A DNA stretch of 64,000 nt from Desulfobacter latus (GCF_013389365.1 NZ_JACADJ010000007.1:1-64000); one strand, 5' to 3'; positions 9,074 to 18,319 are shown, counted from the stretch's first letter. The notes: a model not told the origin generated them from the letters alone. Program-made: numbers and translations.

Positions 9074-9751
9074 ATGAGCAGAAAGCGCATCCATAATCTG
9101 CTCCCCGAGGACAGGCCCAGGGAAAAACTGCTTGCAAAAGGTCCGGGATTCCTTAAAGACAAAGAGTTGCTGGCGATCCTTCTGGGCAAGGGAACCAAGG
9201 ACCAGGATGTCCTTGCCCTGGCCGAGAAATTGATACCGGTCATTGATAAAAAGGGGCTTTGCCTGACCGCAGATGATTTAACTTCTTTCAAAGGCGTAGG
9301 CACTGCCAAGGCCGCAACCATTTTATCCGCCATTGAATTCTCCCGGCGTCGGATCAAACCGGAGGGGTATAAGATTAAATCACCAGAAGATCTTTTTCCC
9401 CATATCCGTCAGTATGCAGACCGGAAACAGGAGTATTTTTTATGTACTTCAATAAACGGGGCCAATGAAATCATGAACATTCGGGTGGTTTCCATTGGCT
9501 TGGTCAATTCAACCCAGGTCCATCCAAGGGAAGTGTTTGCGAATCCCCTTATGGACAGAGCCTCTGCTGTGATTTTTGCCCATAATCATCCATCCGGAGA
9601 TCTGACGCCAAGCAACAACGACATTCAAATAACCATGCAGCTCATGGAGGCGGGAAAAATACTTGGTATCCGTGTCTTGGACCATTTGATTTTTAATCAG
9701 AAAGAGTATTTCAGCTTTCAGGAACGGTCGGTCGTCGACGGTTTAAAATGA
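9074..9751 (+). CDS. radC: RadC-family JAB-domain protein
   Basis: RadC-like protein. An N-terminal helix-hairpin-helix part is shown by LTSFKGVGTAKAATILSAIE (about residues 68-90). The C-terminal JAB/MPN metalloprotease-like domain has the HNHPSGDLTPSNND motif (about residues 170-183), matching the metal-binding HxH...D pattern. It starts 3 bases after hsdR, so it is part of the hsd operon. RadC relatives are frequent in R-M and other mobile islands, and their biochemical role is unsettled; the old idea of a repair role in E. coli is not well supported. The length of 225 is normal. Confidence 0.88.
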   Translation: MSRKRIHNLLPEDRPREKLLAKGPGFLKDKELLAILLGKGTKDQDVLALAEKLIPVIDKKGLCLTADDLTSFKGVGTAKAATILSAIEFSRRRIKPEGYKIKSPEDLFPHIRQYADRKQEYFLCTSINGANEIMNIRVVSIGLVNSTQVHPREVFANPLMDRASAVIFAHNHPSGDLTPSNNDIQITMQLMEAGKILGIRVLDHLIFNQKEYFSFQERSVVDGLK

Positions 9752-9948
9752 TATGTGAGCTGGGTTGCCCGATTTTATGTTTTGGCCTATAGTTGGCTTA
9801 TGAATCCATTTCCATCAAGTGGACGCCCCTTTCTTTCATGGTTTTGCAGTGCATCCCTTTCATTGGGTTCCACCTTCAAAATTTGACTTTATTTATCAAA
9901 ATTCAATGAGACAATGAAAACTTCAACCATCCAGACTCAAGGATTAAA

Positions 9949-10500
9949 ATGAAAAACAACGACCATTGGTTAAAAAAAATAAAAAATAAGGTAGCCGGTA
10001 GGACCGTTTCCCCTGAAAAATCAATTGAAAAAAATTTGCAAACTCCCGAAGAGAAAATTGACAAAACAGAAGAAATAATCGAGGTGATTAAAAAGGCGGA
10101 AGAAACTCTCTATAAAAACAATAATCCACAATATGAAGAAACGTTGGCTAAACCTCTTATAAAGTCACCGAGCGAGACTATTCGTGTTATTAAAGACAGG
10201 GGATGGAGAAAGCGTGGAAATGCCGAAGAAGCTAATTGTTTTTTGATCAGGGTGTTATCAAGGATCTTGAATGAAGGCGAAGGAATGATCAAAGAAAAAG
10301 CACTTGAAGTGCTTATTCAAATATTTAGCACCCCGGATGATAACACGACTGGCTGGGTTTGCATACTTGAACAATCAGCCAATGTGATTGCTAAAGCCAA
10401 TATGTCTGATGCAAAGGGCAAACTCGAATCGTTGAAATCTGAAGTTTCCGGAAATAATGTAAAAGCGATTGATTATGCCCTGAGTCTTTTACAGGATTAA
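9949..10500 (+). CDS. Hypothetical protein at the end of the R-M island
   Basis: Not recognised. A 183-residue soluble protein with a charged, lysine-rich N-terminal third (about residues 1-60, probably partly disordered or coiled) and a helical C-terminal part (about 75-183). No signal peptide or membrane segment is seen. The start has AAGGA about 6 bases upstream. It lies 197 bases after radC, so it may have its own promoter. It is more AT-rich than the Liv genes that follow and converges with livF across a 24-base gap. A role in the defence island is possible but rests only on position. Confidence 0.6.
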   Translation: MKNNDHWLKKIKNKVAGRTVSPEKSIEKNLQTPEEKIDKTEEIIEVIKKAEETLYKNNNPQYEETLAKPLIKSPSETIRVIKDRGWRKRGNAEEANCFLIRVLSRILNEGEGMIKEKALEVLIQIFSTPDDNTTGWVCILEQSANVIAKANMSDAKGKLESLKSEVSGNNVKAIDYALSLLQD

Positions 10501-10514
10501 ATTTTGTTGTGGGG

Positions 10515-10526
10515 GAACCCGGGTTC
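10515..10526. terminator. Palindrome between convergent genes
   Basis: Perfect 12-bp palindrome GAACCCGGGTTC in the 24-base gap between the orphan gene (plus) and livF (minus); it overlaps the livF stop codon. It has no T-run, so a terminator role is only a guess from its position. Confidence 0.25.
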
Positions 10527-11247
10527 AAACCGATAAATGGGCTTGAATGATTTCAGGATTATCCTCAAGCTGTCGGGTGGTCATATTGTTGACAATTTCT
10601 CCCCGGGTGTCCATGAGATAGTGGCGGCTGGCAACCTTGAGCGCCATCTGGTAATTTTGTTCGACAATCAAAAGGGTGATCCCCGATTGGACGCAAAATT
10701 TTAAAACCACATCCGTAATGGTCTGGACCAGGATCGGTGACAGGCCCTGTGAGGGCTCGTCCATGATAATTATCCGGGGGTTGCTGATCAGGGCCCTGCC
10801 AATGGCCAGCGTCTGCTGCTGACCGCCGCTCAGGGTGGCACCGTCCTGATGGGATCTGTCGGCCAGCACCGGAAAATGCTCGCATACTTTTTCAAATGTC
10901 CAGGCATCTTCCCCGCTCCCCGGCCTAGCTGCCAGGCGCAGGTTTTCCTCAACACTCAATCCCGGGAAAATGTGACGTTCCGCAGGCACATAGGCCACCC
11001 CCAGCCGGGAAATTTTGTGGGGCTGCCAGCGGGTGGTTTGCCGGCCGTCAATAAAGATATTGCCTGACCGGGGCGGGGTCAGGCCCATAATGGATCTTAA
11101 GGTTGTGGTTTTCCCGGCACCGTTACGCCCGATAATTGAAACGGCTTCCTGTTCGTACACATGCATGGAAAGCCCCTGGATAACGTGGCTGTCGCCGTAA
11201 TAGGTCTGCATGTTCTCAATTTCAAGGATCTTATGCCGCTTTTCCAA
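10525..11247 (-). CDS. livF: Branched-chain amino acid ABC transporter ATP-binding protein LivF
   Basis: One of two ATPases of a Liv-type (HAAT) importer that energises uptake of branched-chain or other hydrophobic amino acids. Walker A GRNGAGKTT (residues 40-48), signature LSGGQQQ and Walker B IIIMDEPSQGL are present. The start is taken as TTG at 11245-11247, with AGAGG 6 bases upstream, giving 240 residues, the usual LivF length. The frame is open further upstream (to 11394), but that part only overlaps livG and has no LivF similarity. It overlaps the end of livG by 17 bases, so translation is likely coupled. Confidence 0.92.
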   Translation of the reverse strand: MEKRHKILEIENMQTYYGDSHVIQGLSMHVYEQEAVSIIGRNGAGKTTTLRSIMGLTPPRSGNIFIDGRQTTRWQPHKISRLGVAYVPAERHIFPGLSVEENLRLAARPGSGEDAWTFEKVCEHFPVLADRSHQDGATLSGGQQQTLAIGRALISNPRIIIMDEPSQGLSPILVQTITDVVLKFCVQSGITLLIVEQNYQMALKVASRHYLMDTRGEIVNNMTTRQLEDNPEIIQAHLSV

Positions 11248-11977
11248 GGTATGCCTCTTTGACTTCCTGATCGTTGCGAATTTCCTGGGGCGTACCTTCT
11301 GAAATGATGCAGCCGTCCTGGAGGACCGTGATCCGGTCTGAAATCCGCATAACCATATCCATATCGTGCTCCACCAGGACAACGCTGATATCATTGGCCA
11401 GATCTCTGATCAATTCCGCAATCTGATGGGTCTCTGAAGGTGACATGCCGGCCGTGGGTTCATCCAGAAACAGGATCTTGGGGTCTCCGGCCATGGCAAT
11501 GGCGACCTCCAGAACCCGCTGATCACCATAGGCCAGGTTTTTGGCCGGCAGGTCAGCCATCTTCTCCAACCCCAGCCGTTCCAGCATGGCCCATGTATCT
11601 TTAATGACCGGTTTTAATTTTTGTTTCAAGGAAAATATGCGAAAAGAGCCCCCGACTTTGGCCTGTCTGGCAATTCTCAAGTTTTCAAATACACTTAAGT
11701 TCTCAAACAGGCTGTTGATCTGGAAGGTCCTGCAAATCCCCTGCTTTACCAGTTCATGGGTAGGGGTGTTGGTAATGTCTTTTTCTTTAAACAAAACTTT
11801 GCCTGAACTGGCCCCGATTTTGCCGGTTACAATATTGATAAACGTGGTCTTTCCGGCACCGTTGGGGCCGATAATCGAGGTTAATCCATTGTGGTCAACA
11901 CTGAAACACACATCGTTGGTTGCCATTACGCCGCCGAATTGACAACATAAATTCTGTGTACAAAGTAATCCTCTCAT
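11231..11977 (-). CDS. livG: Branched-chain amino acid ABC transporter ATP-binding protein LivG
   Basis: Second ATPase of the Liv importer. Walker A GPNGAGKTT is at about residues 37-45, followed by FQINSLFENLSVFENL (Q-loop region), the LivG-type signature LAYGDQRVLEVA and Walker B ILFLDEPTAGM. The C-terminal tail RNDQEVKEAYLG is typical of LivG. The 248 residues match the family length. It begins 2 bases after the livM stop. It works with LivF on the cytoplasmic side of the LivH/LivM permease. Confidence 0.93.
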   Translation of the reverse strand: MRGLLCTQNLCCQFGGVMATNDVCFSVDHNGLTSIIGPNGAGKTTFINIVTGKIGASSGKVLFKEKDITNTPTHELVKQGICRTFQINSLFENLSVFENLRIARQAKVGGSFRIFSLKQKLKPVIKDTWAMLERLGLEKMADLPAKNLAYGDQRVLEVAIAMAGDPKILFLDEPTAGMSPSETHQIAELIRDLANDISVVLVEHDMDMVMRISDRITVLQDGCIISEGTPQEIRNDQEVKEAYLGKAA

Positions 11978-11979
11978 GG

Positions 11980-12975
11980 TTACTCCTTTCTCAATCGTCT
12001 AATATGATCGGTCAGACCGGCAAATCCGGTCGGCAGGAACAGGACAAGAAAGATGACCACAAGCCCGAGATAAATCTCCCAATGCTCTGTCATCGTACTG
12101 ATATAGTCCTGGATATAAATAAAGAAGACCGCACCGGCCAGAGGTCCCCAAAGTGACCCCATGCCGCCCAAAAGGACCATCATAAGCACACCGGCCCCGG
12201 CAAAGGCGCTCATGGTGGACGGACCGATATAGCCTTTATACAGGATAAATAAGGCCCCTGCGATGCCGGCGAGCAAGCAGGCCAGCATCCAGCCCAGCAA
12301 TTTGTATTTTCTAACATTGATACCGATAAAGGCGGCCCGGCTCTCATTTTCGCGAATGGCCTCAAGAACCGCCCCAAAAGGTGAATTGATAATTCTCCGG
12401 GTGATAAAAAAACACAGCGTGACAATGACCAGTGTGAACATGTAAATCACCAGCGGGTCCCCGGAATTTCCGATGGTGATGCCGAACAGGTTGATATCCG
12501 GATTGGGCATTCCCATTAATCCGTCATCCCCGCCGGTCACGTCATACCATTTCCATACAATGGTATGAAACATCATGCCGAAGGCCAGGGTCAGCAAGGC
12601 AAAGGCCAGCCCCCCGGTCCTGACCTGGACCCAGCCCACGGGCAGGGCCACAACACAGGTAAAGGCAATGCCGGCCAAACAGGCCAGCCAGAAGGATGCC
12701 GGGGATACATGGATTAAAAACAATCCCACCACATAGGCACTGATGCCAAGATAGGCGTTGTGCATGAACGACAACAGGCCGGTATAGCCTAAAAGCACGT
12801 CCAGGCTCATGGCCAGCAGCCCGTATATCATCATTTCAGTGATCAGACTGATGTAAAACCGGTTGCCGGAGACAAAAGGAAACGCGACCAGACCGGAAAG
12901 CAGGATAATAATAAAAACAATGTGAATGGGGTGAAACCCTGATCTGATGCCGGGTATGGTTGTCATACGATTCAT
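11980..12975 (-). CDS. livM: Branched-chain amino acid ABC transporter permease LivM
   Basis: Integral membrane permease of the Liv importer with about eight to ten hydrophobic segments through its 331 residues. The family motif region GYTGLLSFMHNAYLGISAYV is close to the usual 'GYxGxxSxGHaaffgiGAY' pattern. The C-terminal GGMGSLWGPLAGAVFF segment is the conserved permease loop that contacts the ATPases. The start overlaps the livH stop by one base. It pairs with LivH to form the membrane channel. Confidence 0.92.
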   Translation of the reverse strand: MNRMTTIPGIRSGFHPIHIVFIIILLSGLVAFPFVSGNRFYISLITEMMIYGLLAMSLDVLLGYTGLLSFMHNAYLGISAYVVGLFLIHVSPASFWLACLAGIAFTCVVALPVGWVQVRTGGLAFALLTLAFGMMFHTIVWKWYDVTGGDDGLMGMPNPDINLFGITIGNSGDPLVIYMFTLVIVTLCFFITRRIINSPFGAVLEAIRENESRAAFIGINVRKYKLLGWMLACLLAGIAGALFILYKGYIGPSTMSAFAGAGVLMMVLLGGMGSLWGPLAGAVFFIYIQDYISTMTEHWEIYLGLVVIFLVLFLPTGFAGLTDHIRRLRKE

Positions 12976-13853
12976 TATTCAAACTTCCCCTCACCAAGAA
13001 GACCCCGGGGCATAAAGGCAAGGATAACCGCCATGAGGATGTAAACGATGACCATTGCCAGGTCTGTGATAAAAAATTCCGCCAAGGTCTGGACCCCGCC
13101 GACCAGGAGGGCGGCAATGACTGCGCCGCGAAGGCTTCCAAGGCCGCCGATAACAATAACTACAAAAGAACTGATCAGCATTTCCCCGCCCATCAGCGGA
13201 TCAATGGTGGTCAACGGGCCTGCAATAATTCCTGCAAGGCCCGCCATGACGCATCCAAGAACAAATGCCCCCATATGTACATAGCTCATGTTCACGCCTA
13301 GACAAGAAACCATTTCAGGGATTGTGCTGGATGCCCTGAGAATAATCCCGATTTTTGTCTTGTTTAAAAACAGCATTAAAGCGCCCATGATGAGTATAAT
13401 CAGCAACAGTGTCACCAGCCTGAAAACCGGGTAGTCCGTACCGAGTATGGGCAGGGTGCCCTGCATGAATTCCGGCAGTTCGATGAAACGGGGTTTGTTG
13501 CCCCAGATGTACTTGATCGAGCCGTCAAGAAAAAACATCAGCCCATAGGTCAGGATCAAGGTATATGCCATGGATCTTTTTCGCATGGGGGCAATAATGG
13601 TTCGTTCGATGATCAGCCCGATCACCCCCACGATGAGGGGGGCAATCAAAAGTGCGGCAAAAAAGTTCAATCCCGATGCCACAAGTGAAAACCCTATGTA
13701 GGCGCCCACGGCGTACAAGGCCCCGTGGGCCATATTCATTATGCGGCTCAGCCCGTAAATAATGTTCAAACCGATGGCGACGATGAGAAACACGCCGCCA
13801 AGAACAAGGCTGTTCAATGTAATATCAACTATAATACCCAGTGTTCCGCTCAT
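12975..13853 (-). CDS. livH: Branched-chain amino acid ABC transporter permease LivH
   Basis: Second membrane permease (292 residues) of the Liv importer. It shows the typical N-terminal GLNIIYGLSRIMNMAHGALYAVGAY block, multiple hydrophobic segments, and the conserved cytoplasmic loop VIGGLGSLRGAVIAALLVGG near the C-terminus that docks on the ATPase. It lies 21 bases after livK and directly before livM in the standard K-H-M-G-F order. Confidence 0.92.
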   Translation of the reverse strand: MSGTLGIIVDITLNSLVLGGVFLIVAIGLNIIYGLSRIMNMAHGALYAVGAYIGFSLVASGLNFFAALLIAPLIVGVIGLIIERTIIAPMRKRSMAYTLILTYGLMFFLDGSIKYIWGNKPRFIELPEFMQGTLPILGTDYPVFRLVTLLLIILIMGALMLFLNKTKIGIILRASSTIPEMVSCLGVNMSYVHMGAFVLGCVMAGLAGIIAGPLTTIDPLMGGEMLISSFVVIVIGGLGSLRGAVIAALLVGGVQTLAEFFITDLAMVIVYILMAVILAFMPRGLLGEGKFE

Positions 13854-13874
13854 AATTTAAGATCACCAGTCTTT

Positions 13875-15068
13875 CTACTCAGGCGGGCCAAGTTCGGCGG
13901 CCGGGAATGTATGCAGCACTTTCATATATACCGTGGCACCAAACGGATTGTCCGATGCGGCCATGGTTTCCGTCAGAACGGCATCATTGCGCATGCAGTT
14001 GTCTTTTGCCGAAATTCGCACAGTCCCGTAGGGACCGTCGTAACTGATGCCCTTAAGCGCTGACGCAATGGCCTTGGCATCCGTACTCCCGGCTTTCTCA
14101 ATGGCGTTAAACAGGTTCATAGCCCCCACATAGCTGTGAACGGCCGCATCGGAAGGAATGGTTTTATATTCGTTCCAAAACCGCATCTCCCAGTCGTCAG
14201 AGGTCGGGTTGTTAACATCCCAGGACCAGTCCGATACACCGAAAATACCGTGGCAGGCCGTTCCGCCGGCTTCCAGTTCCAGGGGGCCGGGGGCTGCCGC
14301 GGAAACCAGTTTTACTTTGTCCTGGAGGCCGAAATCAGCGGCTTGTTTGGCAAAAACCGGAATCACGTTGGTGATAAATGCCATGTATATGCCATCTGCG
14401 CCGGACGCCTTGATCTTACTGATATAAGATGACCAGTCCTTTGTCTTGATGGGCGCTTTATCATAATTTTCATTATAAATTTTAATACCGTTCTTTTTGG
14501 CCAGTGCGATAAATCTTTCCCCGGCATCATGTCCCCAGGAATAATCATGGACAAGCACATAATAGGTTCGGTTTTTCAGGTCGGGCCGTGCCAGGATTCC
14601 CTTGACATTGCCGACGGCGGTCTGGTCATTGGCCAACTGTCCGGATCTGAAAACCATGGGGTGCAGACCATAAAATTTAGTGGTCATGACATGGGTGCTT
14701 AAAAAAGGCACATTCAGCTTGTTAATGTTTTTGGCAAGGGCAAGGCCCACGCCACTGGATAACACACCGATCAATGCCTTGCAGTCATCTCTGTACACCA
14801 GTTTTTCCGCCTTTGAAACCGCAATGGGCGGTTTCACCTGGGTATCTTCAACCAGCAGCTTAATAGGACTTCCAAGAACCGTTCCTTTTTCCCGGGCAGC
14901 CATTTCAATGCCGTACTTCATTTCCAGTCCGCCCTGGGCGGCTATTCCGGTGAGGGGTACCAGTACGCCGATTTTAACCGGCTTTTTGGCACACACCGGA
15001 TAGGGTGCAAGGATCATTACAGCGGTTATTATACTTAATGAAATAGTGATAAATCTTTTCATTTCCAC
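13875..15068 (-). CDS. livK: Liv-type ABC transporter substrate-binding protein
   Basis: Periplasmic binding protein of the Liv importer (type I fold, Peripla_BP_6). An N-terminal signal peptide (residues 1-27, cleavage near PVCAKK) is followed by KIGVLVPLTGIAAQGGLEM, the typical start of the mature domain. At 397 residues it is normal for the family. The ligand cannot be read from the sequence; branched-chain amino acids are the default, but aromatic or amide ligands also occur in this family. The iorAB-paaK cluster on the other strand makes an aromatic ligand worth considering. A good GGGAGGTGG ribosome site precedes the ATG. Confidence 0.9.
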   Translation of the reverse strand: MEMKRFITISLSIITAVMILAPYPVCAKKPVKIGVLVPLTGIAAQGGLEMKYGIEMAAREKGTVLGSPIKLLVEDTQVKPPIAVSKAEKLVYRDDCKALIGVLSSGVGLALAKNINKLNVPFLSTHVMTTKFYGLHPMVFRSGQLANDQTAVGNVKGILARPDLKNRTYYVLVHDYSWGHDAGERFIALAKKNGIKIYNENYDKAPIKTKDWSSYISKIKASGADGIYMAFITNVIPVFAKQAADFGLQDKVKLVSAAAPGPLELEAGGTACHGIFGVSDWSWDVNNPTSDDWEMRFWNEYKTIPSDAAVHSYVGAMNLFNAIEKAGSTDAKAIASALKGISYDGPYGTVRISAKDNCMRNDAVLTETMAASDNPFGATVYMKVLHTFPAAELGPPE

Positions 15069-15176
15069 CTCCCGGTTTCATGGTTGGAATTTATTTGAAA
15101 ACCTTTTGGTAAAACAATTTGGCAAAATCTGTTTGTTCGGTATCGGCAGCACTGCTGTGCCGGCCGCACGGGCGCT

Positions 15177-15234
15177 CCTGGAACCGGCAACGCAACTGCC
15201 GGTTCCAGGACTGAAGACGTTATGGGAACGTCTT
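15177..15234 (-). terminator. Two consecutive hairpins in the livK leader
   Basis: A perfect 13-bp stem (CCTGGAACCGGCA, 15177-15189, with its complement at 15197-15209, 7-nt loop) is followed by AAGACGTT/AACGTCTT (15214-15234, 5-nt loop). Both lie between the methyltransferase gene and livK. There is no T-run, so this may be a factor-dependent terminator, an attenuator or RNA-stabilising structure, or a copy of a dispersed palindrome. Confidence 0.45.
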
Positions 15235-15264
15235 AGGGTCATGGTCCTTATTCAGGCGGGAGGA

Positions 15265-15912
15265 TTACAATACGCGGTATGCGTAGTAAACAATTTTAAT
15301 TTTGTCGGAAAAGTCTTTGTTTCCAGGTAGATACGGTTTTGGGTCTGAGACGAGAACCTCTTCCAGGACCTTGTCGGCTTTGATGGCTTCAAGTTTTCCG
15401 GTAAATTCATCATCAATCATATCCGTACGATGGGTAAAAATCACCATGCCGCCGGGTTTGGTAATCCGGGCAAACTCGCGAACCGCTTCAGGCACATCTT
15501 CAATGTAGGTGAGTGTGCCGATGCAGATCAGATTGGCAAACTGATTGTCCTCATAACGGAAGGGCTTTTCATTCATGTTGACAATGTGTACATCTTCATA
15601 CACGCCCTTTTCCTTGGCAACGGCCGCAAAATCAGGGCTTAAATCAAAACCGATGATGCTTTTAAATCCGCCGGCGTTCAGTGCTTCACCGGTCAGTCCG
15701 CTGCCGCAGCCCGCATCGCATACGGTGCCGTCAACCTGTTTGTATTCTTTCAACAGTGCCGTGGCTTTTTCCGGTGCGTCATAATCCCAGTTTTTTACTG
15801 AGTCTTCGTAGTCTTTGCCCCACTTGTTGTAATATTCTTCAACTTCATCCGCTGCCTGGCTACCCTCTGCAAACCATTTATCTTCACCTAATTTTGTTTC
15901 CTGTAGTGCCAA
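15265..15912 (-). CDS. Class I SAM-dependent methyltransferase
   Basis: Small-molecule-type methyltransferase (215 residues). The SAM-binding motif I is VCDAGCGSGLTGEAL (about residues 63-77), the acidic end of strand 2 is IIGFDLSP, and motif III/IV regions NLICIGTLTYIEDV and PGGMVIFTHR follow. It resembles the WBSCR27/METTL27 type, whose substrates are mostly unknown. The N-terminal region contains YYNKWGKDYE, seen in that group. It is upstream of livK on the same strand, with 196 bases and two hairpins between, so it may or may not be co-transcribed with the transporter. Confidence 0.8.
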   Translation of the reverse strand: MALQETKLGEDKWFAEGSQAADEVEEYYNKWGKDYEDSVKNWDYDAPEKATALLKEYKQVDGTVCDAGCGSGLTGEALNAGGFKSIIGFDLSPDFAAVAKEKGVYEDVHIVNMNEKPFRYEDNQFANLICIGTLTYIEDVPEAVREFARITKPGGMVIFTHRTDMIDDEFTGKLEAIKADKVLEEVLVSDPKPYLPGNKDFSDKIKIVYYAYRVL

Positions 15913-16499
15913 AACCTTCTCCTTAATTTCGGGTTAGCGGATCGCGTTATTTGTTTCATCCGCCATTATATCAAATTTGGAGTTTAAAAACCCCATAAAA
16001 CCAACGTAATTGTAACTTTAAATTTTTAATCTTAAATGCTAACGATACATACTCTATAGCCTCTTTCACATAAAGTCAAGGGGAAAATGTATTGAGTTCA
16101 ATGTATTTGATTTGTGTTAGATTCTTTTTTAGGTTGCCACTATCGGTATCCATTGTGGATTCAGCGTAGGACCGCCGTGTTGCTCATATGAAATCAAGAT
16201 ACTAGTATGATGGATTAATTGATCGGATATATGATTTTTACATTGCTTCAAATAAAAACAAACTACATCGGGGCCGATATATTGAGTCGGAAATAATTTA
16301 GGTCAAGAAATGGTGCTATCCAATCGTCTTGCATGTCTCATTAAAAATTTGATAGTCGAGATTCAGCAGTTTTCCCGGCCCAGTGCAAATGCGTTTAACT
16401 TCCAACAATGCCAACAAATAAATTGATTTTTATCTGATTATTTGGCATGTTGCTGTCCGCAGAAACACAAGATAAAATCATTTGAGGTAAAATATAATA
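15913..16499. other. Divergent intergenic region, no gene
   Basis: 587 bases between the minus-strand methyltransferase and the plus-strand iorA, presumably carrying both promoters. No coding frame is convincing. The one notable structure is an imperfect inverted repeat 45-100 bases before iorA (listed separately). No promoter could be named with confidence. Confidence 0.5.
16403..16452 (+). promoter_or_regulatory. Imperfect hairpin or operator upstream of iorA
   Basis: CAACAATGCCAACAAATAA (16403-16421) can pair with TTATTTGGCATGTTG (16438-16452) apart from a few bulged bases. It lies just upstream of the iorA ribosome site, where it could be a regulator's operator or an mRNA leader hairpin. 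There is no direct evidence of function. Confidence 0.35.
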
Positions 16500-18314
16500 A
16501 TGAACACAAAACGACTGATGCTGGGAAACGAAGCATTGGCTTATGGGTTGCTGAAAAACGGCTGCCAGATGGCCTGCGCCTACCCCGGCACCCCTTCTTC
16601 GGAAATCTTGTCCGCTGTTGTTTCCCTGAAAAAGGAGATGGATCTTAATATTCACGCCCAGTGGGCCGTAAATGAAAAAGTGGCATTTGAAACCGCTTAC
16701 GCAGGCGCCCAGGCCGGGCTTAGAACCGCGGTGGCCATGAAACAGGTGGGACTGAACGTGGCTGCCGACCCCTTGATGAGTTCCGTATACTTGGGCGTGA
16801 AGGGTGGCTTTATAGTGATCAGTGCCGATGACCCCGGCCCTCACTCATCCCAGACCGAACAGGATTCACGCCTGATGGCGGTTATGGCCAAACTGCCGGT
16901 GCTGGACCCGGATTCCCCGGGCCAGGCCGCCGAGCTTGCCGGTATTGCGTTTGAACTGTCCGAAGCCTTTGAAATTCCGGTGATGCTGCGACCCACCACC
17001 CGGGTGTGTCACTCCCGCCAGAGCATGGATGTAAAAAAGATTGAAATGACGCTGCGCCAGGCAGCCTTTGAAAAAAATCCGGGCAGATGGGCGGCAACAC
17101 CGAAATTCCGGCTCCAGCTTCACAAAGAACTGGAGGCCAAACTTGCAAAAATCGCAGACTACGAACCCACCCGCCCCCGGCTGGTATCCGGCACGGCCGC
17201 AGGTACCGGGCAGGCCATTGTTGTCGCCGGTGTGGCGGCTGCCAATGCCAGGGATATTATCAAGGAAAAAAATCTGGACATTCCTGTGTACCAGGTGGTC
17301 CAGGCCTTCCCCCTTCACAAGGCTTTTATCGATGAGATGGACGCCTACGACGACATTCTGGTGCTGGAAGAAACCTGGGGCGTCGTCGAGATGCAGCTGG
17401 CAGACAAAAAACGGGTTAAGGGTAAGAACACAGGTTTTATCTCCCCGGTGGGGGAACTGTTGCCCGAAAACGTGGAAGAACGGATCTGCGCCTTTGCCGG
17501 TTTGGATTATCAGGCCCCGCAAATCACCATGCTGCCGGGGCGGCGGCCCACTTTGTGCGCAGGCTGTCCCCACCGGGCAAGCTTTTATGCCATTAAAAAA
17601 GTCGCGCCCAAAGGTATTTTCACCAGCGACATCGGCTGCTATACACTGGGTTGCAACCTCGGTGCCGTGGATACGGTTACCTGCATGGGGGCAGGCATCA
17701 GCCAGGCTGCCGGCTTCACCATCGCTTATACTGAAAACGAGAAGCAGCCGCCCGTTTTTTCCACCATTGGCGATTCTACCTTTTTCCATTCCGGTATTCC
17801 CGGATTGATCGAAACCGTCACCAAAAAAATCCCTTATGTCCTGGTGATTCTGGACAACCGAACCACGGCCATGACCGGGCACCAGCCAACACCGGCATCG
17901 GGCCGGGACGCCGCGGGCGATCCCTGCATTGCCGTAAATATCCCGGACATTGTCAAAGGCTGCGGGGTGAACTTTATTAAAACCGCAGACCCATATGATC
18001 TGCCGGCATTTATCGACATTCTCAAAGAGGCAAAAGCGTATTGCCAAGAAAACGGCCCCGCCGTGGTTATTGCCGAACATCCTTGTCTGCTTGACATGGA
18101 CAGGGCCGAACTCAAGGCATCCTTTAAAAAGGTGGTTGTGAATAGGGATGTGTGTGACGGCTGCGGATATTGCGTAAGCCGGTTTGAATGCCCGGCCCTG
18201 AGCATGGATCAAGAGACTGAACAGGTCCGCATTGACCCCGGCCTTTGCACCGGATGCGCCGTATGTTCATTTGTCTGCCCCAAGGGCGCACTTGTTCTTG
18301 AAAACCAGGAGTAA
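16500..18314 (+). CDS. iorA: Indolepyruvate ferredoxin oxidoreductase, alpha subunit
   Basis: Large subunit of the thiamine-diphosphate enzyme that decarboxylates aryl-pyruvates (from Trp, Phe, Tyr) to aryl-acetyl-CoA while reducing ferredoxin. The N-terminal pyrimidine-binding domain begins with LMLGNEALAYGLLKNGCQ and has AYPGTPSSEI. The TPP-binding part contains GDSTFFHSGIPGL, then TAMTGHQPTP. The C-terminus carries two 4Fe-4S sites: CDGCGYCVSRFEC and CTGCAVCSFVC (residues about 545-595). The 604 residues match the family. iorB follows after 5 bases. The aryl specificity is inferred from family membership and the paaK neighbour. Confidence 0.93.
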   Translation: MNTKRLMLGNEALAYGLLKNGCQMACAYPGTPSSEILSAVVSLKKEMDLNIHAQWAVNEKVAFETAYAGAQAGLRTAVAMKQVGLNVAADPLMSSVYLGVKGGFIVISADDPGPHSSQTEQDSRLMAVMAKLPVLDPDSPGQAAELAGIAFELSEAFEIPVMLRPTTRVCHSRQSMDVKKIEMTLRQAAFEKNPGRWAATPKFRLQLHKELEAKLAKIADYEPTRPRLVSGTAAGTGQAIVVAGVAAANARDIIKEKNLDIPVYQVVQAFPLHKAFIDEMDAYDDILVLEETWGVVEMQLADKKRVKGKNTGFISPVGELLPENVEERICAFAGLDYQAPQITMLPGRRPTLCAGCPHRASFYAIKKVAPKGIFTSDIGCYTLGCNLGAVDTVTCMGAGISQAAGFTIAYTENEKQPPVFSTIGDSTFFHSGIPGLIETVTKKIPYVLVILDNRTTAMTGHQPTPASGRDAAGDPCIAVNIPDIVKGCGVNFIKTADPYDLPAFIDILKEAKAYCQENGPAVVIAEHPCLLDMDRAELKASFKKVVVNRDVCDGCGYCVSRFECPALSMDQETEQVRIDPGLCTGCAVCSFVCPKGALVLENQE

Positions 18315-18319
18315 ATATT

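Noticed and set aside
11248-11394. N-terminal extension of livF
   Set aside because: The open frame runs on inside livG but has no LivF similarity; TTG at 11247 with AGAGG gives the normal length.
16438-16460. Possible sigma-54 promoter before iorA (TTGGCATGTTGCTG)
   Set aside because: The GG to GC spacing does not fit the -24/-12 rule.
16866-18212. 448-residue minus-strand open frame
   Set aside because: Shadow of iorA, whose TPP and 4Fe-4S motifs are clear on the plus strand; the shadow has no protein-like motif.
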